Positions 26,741-37,239 of a DNA stretch of 64,000 nucleotides are shown in pieces. The notes beneath the pieces are model-generated. The model saw nothing but the letters and a program-made list of their open reading frames with translations, made no database searches and was not told where the DNA came from. Every line of letters begins with the position of its first letter. Position 1 is the first letter of the stretch. The translations under genes were made by a program, and so were the position numbers. The DNA is from an uncultured Pelagibacteraceae bacterium (lineage in GTDB: Bacteria > Pseudomonadota > Alphaproteobacteria > Pelagibacterales > Pelagibacteraceae), in contig CACGXV010000002.1 of NCBI GenBank assembly GCA_902577075.1, positions 264,001 through 328,000 of the forward strand, in the 5' to 3' direction.

Positions 26741-27816
26741 ATCAAGTTTTTCATTTTTAAACTTGTTGGCAAAATTTCAACATCATCAAAATCAGTTAAA
26801 TTATTTTGAGTAATTATTTTTTTTAGAACTTCTGTATATTCTTTTCCAGTTTCTGCATATTTTTCCAAATAATTTACGAGTTTAAGGCTATTTAATTTTT
26901 CATCATTATCCCTTTGAATTGCACGTTCAATTCTAAAATTTTTATAACTTGAATGTGTATTAAGATTTCTTTGATATGCTCTTACTGAAGCTTTAAGAAT
27001 TTTAAATTTTGCAACTTTATGCTTTTTATCTTTTTCAAGATCTAAAGGCCTTATACCTTCTCCAGACCATGTCCATTGTCCAAATAATGCATTACCCTCT
27101 TGTGCAAATCTTGAACTTCCCCACCCTGTTTCTTTAGCTGCCTGAGCTATTGCTAATGAGACTGGTATCTCATCCAATCTTATTTTAAGTTTTGATAGGT
27201 CTTTATTTTTTATTCCATATTGTTTAAATTTTAAATTTAGCCAAGATTTATCACGTTCAGTTGTATTGTTTTTGTTTAAAATTTGAAAAAGTTTTTTACG
27301 ATCAAATCTTATTTTTAGATTTTCTTCAATAATAAGTGGTAAGACAATTTGAATAAATAATTTCTTTCTTTTTTTTGGACTTTCAATATTTTTTAGTTCT
27401 TTTGGAAGTCTTGTAAGCTGGTTTCCGGCATTCACTAATTTGGTTTTTTTTACTTTTTCAAGATTATATCCATTGTCTTTAAATAACTCTTCAATAGTTG
27501 AGGCACTTAACCTTTGTGGGTCTTTATCTTCTTCATCTTTACCAAAGACATCAATATCCTCAAATATATTCCAAGAAAATCTTTCCTTTGTTGAATTATT
27601 AATAAGTTTATTTTTTTTGTTCTCTATATCGATTATTTCCTCAAAACTTTGTTTTGAGGTATTAATAACAGTTTCATTAGATTTAAAATTATTTTTTATG
27701 AAATTGATTGAATTAGGTAAGATCGAAAAAACTGAAATTAATATTAAACTTAAAAATAATGTTTTTAAAAAACTTTGATTAGTATCACTTTTTTTTCTAA
27801 AATTTTTTTTTTTCAT
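26737..27816 (-). CDS. Bax-like glucosaminidase-domain protein
   Basis: A 359-residue inner-membrane-anchored protein: an N-terminal membrane segment near residues 19-38, a low-complexity linker, then a Bax/FlgJ-type glucosaminidase domain. Diagnostic pieces are IPVSLAIAQAAKETGWGSSRFA (with the catalytic-type Glu), NALFGQWTW and SVRAYQRNLNTHSSYKNFR. Probably cleaves peptidoglycan glycan strands in the periplasm; activity is inferred. Convergent with the deacetylase gene, overlapping by 4 bases. Confidence 0.83.
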   Translation of the reverse strand: MKKKNFRKKSDTNQSFLKTLFLSLILISVFSILPNSINFIKNNFKSNETVINTSKQSFEEIIDIENKKNKLINNSTKERFSWNIFEDIDVFGKDEEDKDPQRLSASTIEELFKDNGYNLEKVKKTKLVNAGNQLTRLPKELKNIESPKKRKKLFIQIVLPLIIEENLKIRFDRKKLFQILNKNNTTERDKSWLNLKFKQYGIKNKDLSKLKIRLDEIPVSLAIAQAAKETGWGSSRFAQEGNALFGQWTWSGEGIRPLDLEKDKKHKVAKFKILKASVRAYQRNLNTHSSYKNFRIERAIQRDNDEKLNSLKLVNYLEKYAETGKEYTEVLKKIITQNNLTDFDDVEILPTSLKMKNLI

Positions 27817-27854
27817 TTAATATTATTGATTCTTTATAATTAATCGTAACTAAA

Positions 27855-28397
27855 TTATACAGCTAAAACTTCTTTAACTTCAGGGATATAATGACAAAGT
27901 AGATTTTGCACGCCTTGTTTTAAAGTTAAAGTTGAGGATGGACATCCTGAGCAACTACCTTTTAACATAACTGTAACTTTTCCATCTTTGAATTCTTTAA
28001 AAGTAATATCTCCTCCATCTCTTGCAACAGCAGGTCTGATTTTGGTTTCTAAAATTTTGATTATTTTATTTTCGATCTCACCATAATCTTTCTGGCCACC
28101 TAATGTTGACTGTTTATTAATTATAAACTCATTACCTGCTTCATAATATTCGTTAAGAAGTGAAATCACTATATGCTTAATATTTTCCCATTTTTCATCC
28201 TGAGACTTATTTATTGATAAAAAATCTTCACTTAAAAAAATTCCTGTAACACCCCTAATCGTTAAAATGTTTTTTAATAAAGGAACATTAGTCTGTTTTT
28301 CGTTTAAAAATTCATATGGGCCATCATTTGATACACCTTTTCCAACAATAAATTTTAGAGAATTTGGGTTCGGTGTTTCTTGTGTTTGAATGAACAT
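27855..28397 (-). CDS. nfu: Nfu-type iron-sulfur cluster carrier
   Basis: Delivers Fe-S clusters to target proteins. The 180 residues combine an N-terminal Nfu_N domain (MFIQTQETPNPNSLKFI) with a C-terminal NifU domain containing the cluster motif C-x2-C (GSCSGCPSSTLTL, near residue 150). This two-domain form is typical of alphaproteobacteria and mitochondria. It is followed by no same-strand gene for 38 bases and lies next to trpS. Confidence 0.93.
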   Translation of the reverse strand: MFIQTQETPNPNSLKFIVGKGVSNDGPYEFLNEKQTNVPLLKNILTIRGVTGIFLSEDFLSINKSQDEKWENIKHIVISLLNEYYEAGNEFIINKQSTLGGQKDYGEIENKIIKILETKIRPAVARDGGDITFKEFKDGKVTVMLKGSCSGCPSSTLTLKQGVQNLLCHYIPEVKEVLAV

Positions 28398-28437
28398 TGT
28401 CCTTATATAACTATAAATTTAAAAATTTAAAGATTTT

Positions 28438-29439
28438 TTAAAAACCTATTATTTTCTTCATTTCTTTTATTTTTTTTCCTGCAATTTGTTCTGCTTTATC
28501 TGCACCTTCTGAAAGAATCTTATCCAAATATTGTTTATCATTAATTAATTTTTTTATCTCATTAGAGATTGGATAAATTTTATTTGATAAAATTTCAGCT
28601 AATTGATTTTTTAATTCTGAAAAATTTTTACCTCCAAATTGATCTAACGTCTTATCTAAGGTTTGATCTGAAATACTAGAATAAATGCCTAAAAGATTTT
28701 CAGCCTCAGGCCTATCTTTTAATTTTTCTTCTTCATTAGGAATTGAATAAGAGTCCGTCTTTGCTTTTTTAATTTTATTAACAATTTCATCTTTAGTATC
28801 TGTTAAATTAATTCTACTAAGATCTGATTGATCTGATTTACTCATTTTTTTTAAACCATCTTTCAAACTCATTATTCTTGAAAAATTTTTTTTTATCAAT
28901 GGCTCTGGGACTTTTAAAAAGTTTTCACATTTAAAATCTTTATTGAACTTTTGAGCAATATCTCTTGTTAATTCTAAATGCTGCTTCTGATCTTCTCCAA
29001 CTGGAACATGTGTTGCATCATAAAGCAATATATCACTAGCCATTAAAATAGGATAAATATACAGCCCAACAGATGCCTTTTCCTTATCTTTGCCAGCCTT
29101 TTCCTTAAATTGTGTCATTCTGTTTAACCATCCCATCGGAGCCATACAACTTAAAATCCAAGAACCTTCAGCATGTGCGTAAACTTTTGATTGGTTAAAA
29201 ATAATACTTTTACTTGGATCTATGCCACTAGCAATAAAAGTTGCGGTAGTTTCACGAATATTATTCTTTAATTCATCTTTATCCTGCTTCACGGTTATTG
29301 CGTGTAAATCTACAACACAAAATATACACTTATTATCTTCATCATTATTTAATTCGACAAAATTTTTAATAGCACCAAGATAGTTACCTAAGTGAAGATT
29401 ACCTGTAGGTTGAACACCAGAGAAAATTTTTTTTGACAT
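28438..29439 (-). CDS. trpS: Tryptophanyl-tRNA synthetase
   Basis: Charges tRNA-Trp. Class I synthetase of 333 residues with the HIGH-equivalent [17 protein letters not shown] at the N-terminus and the KMSKS loop ([11 protein letters not shown], near residue 195). Also visible is the [18 protein letters not shown] segment that binds tryptophan and ATP in TrpRS. Length is normal. Starts 3 bases after the murJ stop, so the two are probably co-transcribed. Confidence 0.97.
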   Translation of the reverse strand: MSKKIFSGVQPTGNLHLGNYLGAIKNFVELNNDEDNKCIFCVVDLHAITVKQDKDELKNNIRETTATFIASGIDPSKSIIFNQSKVYAHAEGSWILSCMAPMGWLNRMTQFKEKAGKDKEKASVGLYIYPILMASDILLYDATHVPVGEDQKQHLELTRDIAQKFNKDFKCENFLKVPEPLIKKNFSRIMSLKDGLKKMSKSDQSDLSRINLTDTKDEIVNKIKKAKTDSYSIPNEEEKLKDRPEAENLLGIYSSISDQTLDKTLDQFGGKNFSELKNQLAEILSNKIYPISNEIKKLINDKQYLDKILSEGADKAEQIAGKKIKEMKKIIGF

Positions 29440-29442
29440 CGA

Positions 29443-30972
29443 TTAATACTTTAAATTAATATCTGAAATTTTAAAGGCTTTTGTAATAATTGAAAGCCCA
29501 ATGTATGAAATGAAAGTTAATAAAACAATTAAAATAACAAAAATAAATTTGTAATTATTTGTATATTCTATTGAACTCGCTAGAAAGTTTATCAAAAAAT
29601 AAAAAATAAAAATCGATATAGCATTTGAAAAAATAATTTTTGTTGTTTGAATTAAAAAATTGGATCTAAATGTAAAATAATTTTTATTTATCACAAAAAT
29701 TAATAGAATAATTCCATTAAACCATGAAGAAATTGTTGTTGCAATTGGTATAATAATGAAACCAACTTGCGGAAAAAAAGTTAAACTTATTATTATGTTT
29801 AAAATCACAGAAATTAAAGAGTATTTAAAAGGCGTTTTAGTATCGTTTCTAGCAAATAAAAAAGTTGAAAATATTTTAATCAAAGAAAATGCAGGCAGTC
29901 CAAAAGAAAAATAGTATAAAGCCTTTGCGGAGTTATTAACGCTTGCCTGATCAAAAGAACCATATCCAAATAAAGCAGATGTTATTTGCTCTGAACCAAC
30001 AATGAGTGCAAGCGATGCGGGTAAACTTAAAAATAAACTAAGCTCTAATGCTTTGTTTTGAATTTCTATAGTTTTTAAAGAATCATTATTTTTTACATGT
30101 CGACTCAAGTTTGGAAGAATTACAGTACCAATAGCAATACCAGCTATTGCTAAATTAATTTGATAAATTCTATCTGCATAATACAAATATGAAACTGCAC
30201 TTGCTTGAAAAGATGCAATAATTGTTCCAACTAAAATATTTATTTGGGTTACTCCAGATGAAAAAATACTTGGTAAAAGTTTAGCAAAAAAGTTTTTAGT
30301 TTTTTTATTTATTTTTAAATTAAAATTTATATTTATTACAAAGTATTTTTTTACAAAAAATAATAAAAAAATGAATTGAAGAACTCCAGCAAAAGTAACG
30401 GTATAAGATAAGTAAAAAACTAAATTATCATTTAAATTTTCTGCATATAACAAACAAATTATTAATAATATATTGAGAATTATAGGAGCTGCTGCTGCAG
30501 CAGCAAATTTATTATGAGAATTTAAAATTGCCGAAAAAAAAGATGCAAGACTAATAAAAAATAAAAATGGAAAGGTAATTCTGGTTAAACTTATTGCAAT
30601 ATTTAATTTTTCTGTGTTATTTGAAAATCCTGGGGCAATAATTTTAATAAATGCTGGCATAAATATTTCAATTATTAGGATTGTGAAAAATAATCCTAAT
30701 AATAACAAATTAAAAATTGTATTTGCAAATGTGTTTGCATCTCTTCTTCCTTTTAGAAGTTCTGAAGAATAAGAAGGAACAAAAGCTGCATTAAATGTTC
30801 CTTCTGAAAATAATCTTCTAAAAGTATTTGGAATTCTAAAAGCTACAAAAAAGGCGTCTGCTAATGGACCTGATCCGAGGTATATTGCTATAAAGAAATC
30901 TCGTACATATCCAAGAACCCTACTTAATAGAACAAATAGACTAAATGTGCTTGTTGACTTAATGAGGTTCAT
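29443..30972 (-). CDS. murJ: Lipid II flippase MurJ
   Basis: Moves lipid II across the inner membrane for peptidoglycan synthesis. A 509-residue, highly hydrophobic protein with about 14 predicted helices, the opening TFSLFVLLSRVLGYVRDFFIAIYLG and the conserved RRLFSEGTFNAAFVPSYS segment. Length matches the family. Its 5' end is 49 bases from the divergent maeB start. Confidence 0.95.
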   Translation of the reverse strand: MNLIKSTSTFSLFVLLSRVLGYVRDFFIAIYLGSGPLADAFFVAFRIPNTFRRLFSEGTFNAAFVPSYSSELLKGRRDANTFANTIFNLLLLGLFFTILIIEIFMPAFIKIIAPGFSNNTEKLNIAISLTRITFPFLFFISLASFFSAILNSHNKFAAAAAAPIILNILLIICLLYAENLNDNLVFYLSYTVTFAGVLQFIFLLFFVKKYFVININFNLKINKKTKNFFAKLLPSIFSSGVTQINILVGTIIASFQASAVSYLYYADRIYQINLAIAGIAIGTVILPNLSRHVKNNDSLKTIEIQNKALELSLFLSLPASLALIVGSEQITSALFGYGSFDQASVNNSAKALYYFSFGLPAFSLIKIFSTFLFARNDTKTPFKYSLISVILNIIISLTFFPQVGFIIIPIATTISSWFNGIILLIFVINKNYFTFRSNFLIQTTKIIFSNAISIFIFYFLINFLASSIEYTNNYKFIFVILIVLLTFISYIGLSIITKAFKISDINLKY

Positions 30973-31021
30973 AAATCATATTAGTCTTAAATTTAGCTTA
31001 ATTGTATATTTAATTTACCTA

Positions 31022-33307
31022 ATGAAGAAAAACAAAATTGAACATTATACAGATAAAGAGGCCCTTGAATTTCATAATTTAAATAAATCTGGCAAGATTG
31101 AGATAAATTCATCAAAGCCAATGACATCAAAAAGAGATCTAGCTTTAGCATATTCGCCAGGTGTGGCAGCACCAGTTAAAGAGATATATAAAAATCCAAA
31201 TCGAGCGTATGATTATACTACCAAAGGTAACTTGGTTGCTGTGATAAGTAATGGCTCAGCAGTTTTGGGCTTAGGAAATTTGGGAGCAATCGCATCTAAA
31301 CCTGTAATGGAGGGCAAAGCAGTATTATTCAAAAGATTTGCAGATATAGATGCTATTGATTTAGAAATTGATAGCAATGATCCTAAAGAAATAGTTAATA
31401 GCATAAAAAACTTTGCAGTTAGTTTTGGAGGAATTAATCTTGAGGATATTGCGGCTCCAGAATGTTTTATAATTGAGGAAAATTTAAAAAAAATTCTTGA
31501 TATACCAGTATTTCATGATGATCAACATGGTACAGCAATTATTACATCAGCAGCCTTGATTAATTCAATACATATTACCAAAAAAAAAATTTCAACAATT
31601 AAAGTTGTTGTAAATGGCGCAGGGGCGTCTGCTATGGCATGTTCTGATCTATTTATAAAGTTAGGAGTAAAGAGAGATAATTTAACAATGATAGATAGCA
31701 AAGGAGTAATCAGTTCTGATAGAAAAGGATTAAATAGATGGAAATTAAAATACGCAAAAAAGACAAAAAATAAAAATTTATATGATGCATTACAAAATGC
31801 AGATGTTTTTTTAGGTTTATCTTCAGCAGGTATTTTAAAAAAAGAAATGATTAAAAAAATGGCAAAAAATCCAATTATTTTTGCGTGTGCTAATCCTGAT
31901 CCAGAAATTTTACCAGAGGAAGCATACAAAATTAGAAAAGATGCAATAATTGCAACAGGGAGATCGGATTATGCTAACCAAGTAAATAATCTAATTGGTT
32001 TTCCATATATATTTAGGGGAGCACTTGATGTAAGAGCAAAAACCATTAATGAAGAAATGAAAATTGCTGCAGCTAATGCTATTGCAAAACTAGCTAGGGA
32101 AAGGGTTCCTGATGAAGTTGCTGCTGCTATGGGAGGAGATAGGCCTAAATACGGTAAAGACTATATAATTCCATCTACATTTGATCCAAGACTTGTGAGT
32201 GTAATTCCAGTAGCAGTAGCAAAAGCCGCTATAAATAGTGGAGTTGCTAGAAAAAAAATTGAAAATTTCAATTTATATTCTGAGCAATTAAAACAAAGAT
32301 TAGATCCATCGGTAACTATTCTTCAGGGTATAAATTCAAAAGTTAAAAATAATCAAAAAACTGTTGTATTTGCTGATGGAGAGGATGAAAATACTCTTAA
32401 AGCTGCAATTGCATTTAAGAATAGTGGATTAGGAAATCCTATTATTGTTGCAAAAGAAAAAATTGTTAAACAAAGATTAAAAGAAATTGGATATGGAGAA
32501 AATCTTGATATTAAAATCGTAAATTCAACTGATAAAAAGATGAGAGATAAATATGTAAAGTTTCTATTTGAGAAATTGCATAGAGAGCAAGGTCTTCTTG
32601 AAAGAGATTGTGATAGAATGATCAGAAATGATAGAGTAATTTGGTCATCTTGTATGGTGGAATGTGGAGATGCAGATGCAATGGTTACTGGAAATACAAG
32701 ACGATACTCCCAATCATTAGAAAAAATTAAAAAGGTGATACCACCAAGAGAAGGTGAAATAATGTTTGGCTTAAATATGATAGTAAGTAAAGGGAAAACA
32801 GTATTTATTGGAGATACATCTGTAAATGAATATCCATCATCCGAAGAATTGGCTGATATTGCAGTCTCAGCAGCGAGAGTTGTAAGATTATTTGGATTTA
32901 ACCCAAAAGTAGCTTTTTTATCTCATTCAACATTTGGTCAACCTGTAACAAGTAGAACTAAGCACATAAGAGATGCTGTAGAACTATTAAAAAAAAGAAA
33001 GGTAGACTTTAAATTTGATGGCGACATGCAACCTGATGTTGCTCTTGATGCGAAATACTCTGATTTGTACCCATTTTCAGAAATAGTAGGCAATGCGAAT
33101 ATTTTAATAATGCCTGGCCAACATAGTGCAGCAATATCGTACAAGATTATGAAAACTTTAGGCGGTGCTAAAGTAATCGGTCCATTGTTAATAGGCCTTG
33201 CTCAACCTATTGAAATTGCTCCATTAAGATCTTCTACTTCTGAAATACTAAATTTAGCCTCTGTTGCTGCCTATTCAGCTGGAATAATAGATTATAAAAA
33301 AAAATAA
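31022..33307 (+). CDS. maeB: NADP-dependent malic enzyme MaeB
   Basis: Oxidative decarboxylation of malate to pyruvate with NADPH formation. Starting at ATG 31022 the protein has 761 residues, the usual size of the large bacterial form. An N-terminal malic enzyme domain shows LALAYSPGVAAP, FHDDQHGTAIIT and VVNGAGASAMAC. A C-terminal phosphotransacetylase-like domain follows (from about residue 430), normally regulatory. An upstream in-frame TTG at 30947 would add 25 residues overlapping murJ and is unlikely. Confidence 0.95.
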   Translation: MKKNKIEHYTDKEALEFHNLNKSGKIEINSSKPMTSKRDLALAYSPGVAAPVKEIYKNPNRAYDYTTKGNLVAVISNGSAVLGLGNLGAIASKPVMEGKAVLFKRFADIDAIDLEIDSNDPKEIVNSIKNFAVSFGGINLEDIAAPECFIIEENLKKILDIPVFHDDQHGTAIITSAALINSIHITKKKISTIKVVVNGAGASAMACSDLFIKLGVKRDNLTMIDSKGVISSDRKGLNRWKLKYAKKTKNKNLYDALQNADVFLGLSSAGILKKEMIKKMAKNPIIFACANPDPEILPEEAYKIRKDAIIATGRSDYANQVNNLIGFPYIFRGALDVRAKTINEEMKIAAANAIAKLARERVPDEVAAAMGGDRPKYGKDYIIPSTFDPRLVSVIPVAVAKAAINSGVARKKIENFNLYSEQLKQRLDPSVTILQGINSKVKNNQKTVVFADGEDENTLKAAIAFKNSGLGNPIIVAKEKIVKQRLKEIGYGENLDIKIVNSTDKKMRDKYVKFLFEKLHREQGLLERDCDRMIRNDRVIWSSCMVECGDADAMVTGNTRRYSQSLEKIKKVIPPREGEIMFGLNMIVSKGKTVFIGDTSVNEYPSSEELADIAVSAARVVRLFGFNPKVAFLSHSTFGQPVTSRTKHIRDAVELLKKRKVDFKFDGDMQPDVALDAKYSDLYPFSEIVGNANILIMPGQHSAAISYKIMKTLGGAKVIGPLLIGLAQPIEIAPLRSSTSEILNLASVAAYSAGIIDYKKK

Positions 33308-33314
33308 AAAATTA

Positions 33315-33908
33315 TTATTTTTTTACTACCCTTAAATCGTCAACTAAAAAAATACTAGTTATTACATCCTCAACATCTAGAATATTATTTGCTTCTTTCG
33401 TTACCTCTTGTCTTTCAGTTTCATTTTGAGCAATTCCATAAATATAAATTTTCTTTTTATAAGTATCGATATTATAATTTACAGCTTTAATATTCTTACT
33501 TTCAATCAAAGCTACTCTTAGTTGTGAAGTAATAAGTAAATCTTTTGCAGATCTTTTAAAATCAAACTTTTCTTTAATTTGTAAATCATTTTTTACTGAT
33601 CTGGCACCCTTAATTTCCCAGGCTAATTTGGTAATTTTAATTTTATCCTCAACAGAATCCACTTTTCCTGTAAGGAATATCCTTCCATCCAAAATCTTTG
33701 TTTTTACTGAAATTAAATAACTTTTATTTGTTGATAACATTTTTGCTCTAAGGTTTTGTTGCATTATTGAATCATCAATTTGTGTACCTAGACTTCTAGG
33801 ATCTAATGCAATTGAAACCCCAGTTCCTAGAACTCCGGTTGAAGAATAGCCTACACAACTTGTTAAAATAACCAAACTAAATAAAATTATAGTTTTTTTA
33901 ATTTTCAT
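33315..33908 (-). CDS. BON-domain outer-membrane lipoprotein (DolP/YraP-like)
   Basis: A 197-residue lipoprotein: signal peptide with lipobox LTSC (Cys18), then two BON domains (about 50-115 and 125-190; visible GRIFLTGKVDSVEDKIKITKLAW and KKIYIYGIAQNETERQEV). E. coli DolP has the same architecture, binds anionic phospholipid at the division site and supports outer-membrane integrity. It overlaps rsmI, which in E. coli lies in the same cluster as dolP and lpoA, strengthening the DolP reading. Confidence 0.85.
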   Translation of the reverse strand: MKIKKTIILFSLVILTSCVGYSSTGVLGTGVSIALDPRSLGTQIDDSIMQQNLRAKMLSTNKSYLISVKTKILDGRIFLTGKVDSVEDKIKITKLAWEIKGARSVKNDLQIKEKFDFKRSAKDLLITSQLRVALIESKNIKAVNYNIDTYKKKIYIYGIAQNETERQEVTKEANNILDVEDVITSIFLVDDLRVVKK

Positions 33909-34749
33909 TTTTTAATTCAAGACAATAACTGTAGATAAGTTTTTTTGGAATTTCCCTATCCTCTGAGATTTTTTTTACAATATCTTTAATTGACATACTT
34001 TTAATTAACTTATTAATCTTTTTTTTATCTGATTCTTTCAGCTCTTTGAAACTTAAATTTTCTTTTTTTATTTCAGATATAACGACTGTTATTTCACCTT
34101 TTCGTGAATAATTAATATTTGATAGGTTTGCTACAGAGGTTCTAATATACTCTTCGTGATACTTTGAAATTTCTCTACAAATTAATAGATCTCTATTTAA
34201 GAAAAATTCCTTTAGATCATTTATACGTTTAGTAAGTTTATTCGGCGAAATAAAAAAAATAATTGAGCCATGTATTAATGACAAATCTTTAAAAAGTTTT
34301 TTAATTTGACTATCTTTTTCTGGGATAAATCCACAAAAATAATAATTATCAGAAAAACCGCTTATTGAGATTGCAGAACTGACTGCAGATGCTCCAGGAA
34401 TTGGAAAAACATTGATTCCATTTTTTGCGCATTCTTTTACTAATACTCTACCAGGATCTGAAACTGTAGGTGTTCCTGCATCCGAAACTAATGATACTAT
34501 TTTTTTTTCCTTTAGCAATCCAATTATCTTGTCTAAATTTTTACTTTCATTAAACTTATGATAAGAAATTATTTTCTTATTTATTTCAAATTTTTGAAAG
34601 ATTTTTTTGGATACTCTTGTATCTTCGCAAAGAATTAAATCAGAATTTTTTAATGTTTCTATTGCCCTAAAAGTAATATCGCCCATATTACCTATAGGTG
34701 TAGCAACACAATATAGCCCAGGTTTAAATTTATTATTGTTTACATTCAT
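33898..34749 (-). CDS. rsmI: 16S rRNA 2'-O-ribose C1402 methyltransferase RsmI
   Basis: SAM-dependent tetrapyrrole-methylase-fold enzyme that methylates C1402 in the decoding centre. The 283 residues have the start YCVATPIGNMGDITFRAIETL, the CEDTRVSKK segment and VSDAGTPTVSDPG, all RsmI hallmarks. Overlaps the BON lipoprotein by 11 bases and is divergent from the LpoA-like gene. yraN, which often follows rsmI, is absent. Confidence 0.95.
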   Translation of the reverse strand: MNVNNNKFKPGLYCVATPIGNMGDITFRAIETLKNSDLILCEDTRVSKKIFQKFEINKKIISYHKFNESKNLDKIIGLLKEKKIVSLVSDAGTPTVSDPGRVLVKECAKNGINVFPIPGASAVSSAISISGFSDNYYFCGFIPEKDSQIKKLFKDLSLIHGSIIFFISPNKLTKRINDLKEFFLNRDLLICREISKYHEEYIRTSVANLSNINYSRKGEITVVISEIKKENLSFKELKESDKKKINKLIKSMSIKDIVKKISEDREIPKKLIYSYCLELKNEN

Positions 34750-34785
34750 ATGAATTATTTATTTAAATATATTATTAAAACTTAA

Positions 34786-35937
34786 ATGAAAACTTTTATT
34801 AAATTATTAATACTTTATTGCGTAAGTATAAGTCTTTTTCATCAAAGTACATATGCATCAGACAAGATTAAGATCGGGTTAATCGTTCCACTAAGTGGTG
34901 AAAATTTTCTCATAGGTGAGAGAATTATAAAATCAATAAGAATGGCTATAAATAAAATTAATGACGACCAAATAGAGATAATACCAAAAGATACTAAATC
35001 CAACCCTATAGATGCATTAAAAGTTTCTAAAGAATTGTACGAAGAAGGTGTAAAAATCATAATTGGACCCGTATTTAATGAGAGCACAAAATACCTTGAT
35101 GATATAAACGAAGTTACATTCATATCATTTACAAATAAACTAATAGACAATCCAAGTAATGTTATAAGTGCAGGTGTAAACGCCATTTCCCAAATAAAAA
35201 CTATAAAAAAATTTAATGATAAGAATAATTTGTCAAATAGTATTTTTTTAATTCCAAGATCAGATTTTAAAAAAGAAATAGAGGTTGCTATAAATAAGAC
35301 AAAAATTCGTCATAAAGAAATTTTTTACTATGACAGGGAGCCAACCAAACTCACCAAACAAATTGAAAATTTAACTAAATATGAGATTAGAAAAAACAAC
35401 CTTAAAGATGAGATAAAAAGATTAGAAAATTTATCATTTAATGATAATGAAAAAAAAATTCAAAACTTAAAAAAAAGAGACACTTTGGGAAATATAAATT
35501 TTGATTCAGTCGTAATAGCAGATTTTGATGAAAACTTAAAAAGTGTAGCAACATCACTTTTGTACACAGATGTATCTTCAAAGAGAATTTCATATATAAC
35601 ATTAAATCAATGGTTTGATGAAAGTCTTTTAAAAGAAAATTCTCTTCATCCTATTTATTTTCCATCAATAAATAAGAAAAACTATGAATTATTTCTTAAT
35701 GATTTTAAAAATAACTATGATCAAAATGGCGACCAACTGTCATTCTTAAGTTACGACTTAATAGGACTAGTCTATTTTTTGATTTATCAAAATGATTTTA
35801 AGGTTACAAAAAATATTTTTTATAAGAGAAATAAATTTAAAGGAAAAATAGGAATTTTTGAAATAAATAAAAATACTATTACTCATCAATTAAACTTTTA
35901 CAGTATTGAAGATAATAAATTCAAAAAAATTTTTTAA
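34786..35937 (+). CDS. LpoA-like penicillin-binding-protein activator
   Basis: A 383-residue exported protein with a signal peptide (cleavage near STYAS) and a periplasmic-binding fold: KIKIGLIVPLSGENFLIGERIIKSIRMAINKIN, then KVSKELYEEGVKIIIGPVFNEST. This matches the LppC/LpoA C-terminal domain, which in enterobacteria stimulates PBP1a. The N-terminal TPR domain of LpoA is missing, and there is no lipobox cysteine. Divergence from rsmI matches the yraL-yraM association. An amino-acid-binding protein is the alternative. Confidence 0.7.
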   Translation: MKTFIKLLILYCVSISLFHQSTYASDKIKIGLIVPLSGENFLIGERIIKSIRMAINKINDDQIEIIPKDTKSNPIDALKVSKELYEEGVKIIIGPVFNESTKYLDDINEVTFISFTNKLIDNPSNVISAGVNAISQIKTIKKFNDKNNLSNSIFLIPRSDFKKEIEVAINKTKIRHKEIFYYDREPTKLTKQIENLTKYEIRKNNLKDEIKRLENLSFNDNEKKIQNLKKRDTLGNINFDSVVIADFDENLKSVATSLLYTDVSSKRISYITLNQWFDESLLKENSLHPIYFPSINKKNYELFLNDFKNNYDQNGDQLSFLSYDLIGLVYFLIYQNDFKVTKNIFYKRNKFKGKIGIFEINKNTITHQLNFYSIEDNKFKKIF

Positions 35938-36523
35938 TTTTTTTGAAAGCATTAAATCGGTGATCTATTTTATATTTCTTCTTAGGATCTAATTCACCAA
36001 AAGTTAATTTTCTTCCTTTAGGTATAAAAATTGGATCATACCCAAAACCATTTACACCTTTTTTTGAATTTGATATCTGTCCTTCAATCTTACCTCTTCT
36101 ACTCACAAATTTTCCATCTGGCCAAAATATTGTAAGTACACATATAAATCTTGCTTTAATTTTTTTCTTTTTCCAGTTTTTATCTTTTTTAAAAATTTCT
36201 TGGTATACTTTTTTAATAGCAATGTTAAAGTTTCTTTTTTTTCCAGCCCAATCTGCAGAATACACTCCAGGCTTTTTATCTAAAATATCAATCTCTATTC
36301 CTGAATCATCTGACATGCTTATTTTATTTGTTTTTTTAGAAAAATATTTTGCTTTTAAAAAAGAATTTTGCTCGAAAGTCGTTCCTGTCTCCTTCGGACT
36401 GGGAATTTTGTAGTCTAAATTAGAGGAAATTTTTAATCTTTTAGGTAATAGATCTACAATTTCCTTTAGTTTTCCCTTATTATTTGAGCCAATGAATATC
36501 TCTTTAATTTTTTTTTGGGACAT
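35921..36523 (-). CDS. rdgB: XTP/dITP pyrophosphatase (HAM1/RdgB)
   Basis: House-cleaning enzyme that hydrolyses deaminated purine triphosphates. The 200 residues show the opening IFIGSNNKGKLKEI, the SMSDDSGIEID motif (catalytic Asp pair) and GFGYDPIFIPKG. Full length. Its 3' end overlaps the convergent LpoA-like gene by 17 bases; its start is 36 bases from the divergent grpE. Confidence 0.95.
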   Translation of the reverse strand: MSQKKIKEIFIGSNNKGKLKEIVDLLPKRLKISSNLDYKIPSPKETGTTFEQNSFLKAKYFSKKTNKISMSDDSGIEIDILDKKPGVYSADWAGKKRNFNIAIKKVYQEIFKKDKNWKKKKIKARFICVLTIFWPDGKFVSRRGKIEGQISNSKKGVNGFGYDPIFIPKGRKLTFGELDPKKKYKIDHRFNAFKKIKKFF

Positions 36524-36559
36524 CTAGAAATTATACTTTTTCTTACCATATAAACATAT

Positions 36560-37207
36560 ATGGACAAGGAAGAATTAAAAAAAAATGATGATAAGGAGTT
36601 AGCTTCTAAAGATGAAAATAATAGCCATAAATTAGAAGAAAATGGTGAAAGCCAAAAAACAAGTGATGAAAACTTGGACACCCAAAAGAAAGAGGAGGAA
36701 AAACTATCCCCAGAGCAAGAAATAGAGTCTCTAAAAGATAAACTTGCGAGAACTTTTGCAGAAATGGAAAATCAGAGAAGAAGATTTGAGAAAGAAAAAG
36801 AGGATGCTTATGAGTATGGTGGATATTCATTTGCAAAAGAAGCATTAAACTTATTAGATAATCTTCAAAGATCAAAAGTTGCACTCGAAAACGATGAAAA
36901 TTTAAAAAACACAGATGCACTTAAAAAAATTATAGAACATTTAGATATTATAAATAGCGATATGCTTTCAATATTTAAAAAAAATAATATTGAACCTATA
37001 AAATCAATTAATGAAAAGCTTGATCCAAATCTTCATCAGGCGATGATGGAAGTAGAGGACGACTTGAAAGAACCCGGTACTATTGTTCAAGAAATTCAAA
37101 AAGGTTTTATGATGAAAGACAGATTGCTAAGACCTTCATTGGTCGGAGTTTCAAAGAAAAAATTAGATAAAAATGAAAAAAAAGAGCAAAAAGATGAAAA
37201 AAACTAG
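36560..37207 (+). CDS. grpE: Nucleotide exchange factor GrpE
   Basis: Releases ADP from DnaK. The 215 residues have a long charged, Glu/Lys-rich N-terminal region (1-60), a coiled-coil EQEIESLKDKLARTFAEMENQRRRFEKEKEDAYEYG, and the beta-domain core LDPNLHQAMMEVEDD...GFMMKDRLLRPSLVGVSK. Heads grpE-dnaK-dnaJ. No hrcA gene and no CIRCE operator is present nearby. Confidence 0.95.
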   Translation: MDKEELKKNDDKELASKDENNSHKLEENGESQKTSDENLDTQKKEEEKLSPEQEIESLKDKLARTFAEMENQRRRFEKEKEDAYEYGGYSFAKEALNLLDNLQRSKVALENDENLKNTDALKKIIEHLDIINSDMLSIFKKNNIEPIKSINEKLDPNLHQAMMEVEDDLKEPGTIVQEIQKGFMMKDRLLRPSLVGVSKKKLDKNEKKEQKDEKN

Positions 37208-37239
37208 TAAAAACAGCCAAAATTTAAATTTTCTAGATG

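Noticed and set aside
33300..33340. A- and T-rich inverted repeat between maeB and the BON lipoprotein gene as a terminator
   Set aside because: The stem would be only A-T pairs in DNA that is nearly all A and T, so it cannot be told from background.
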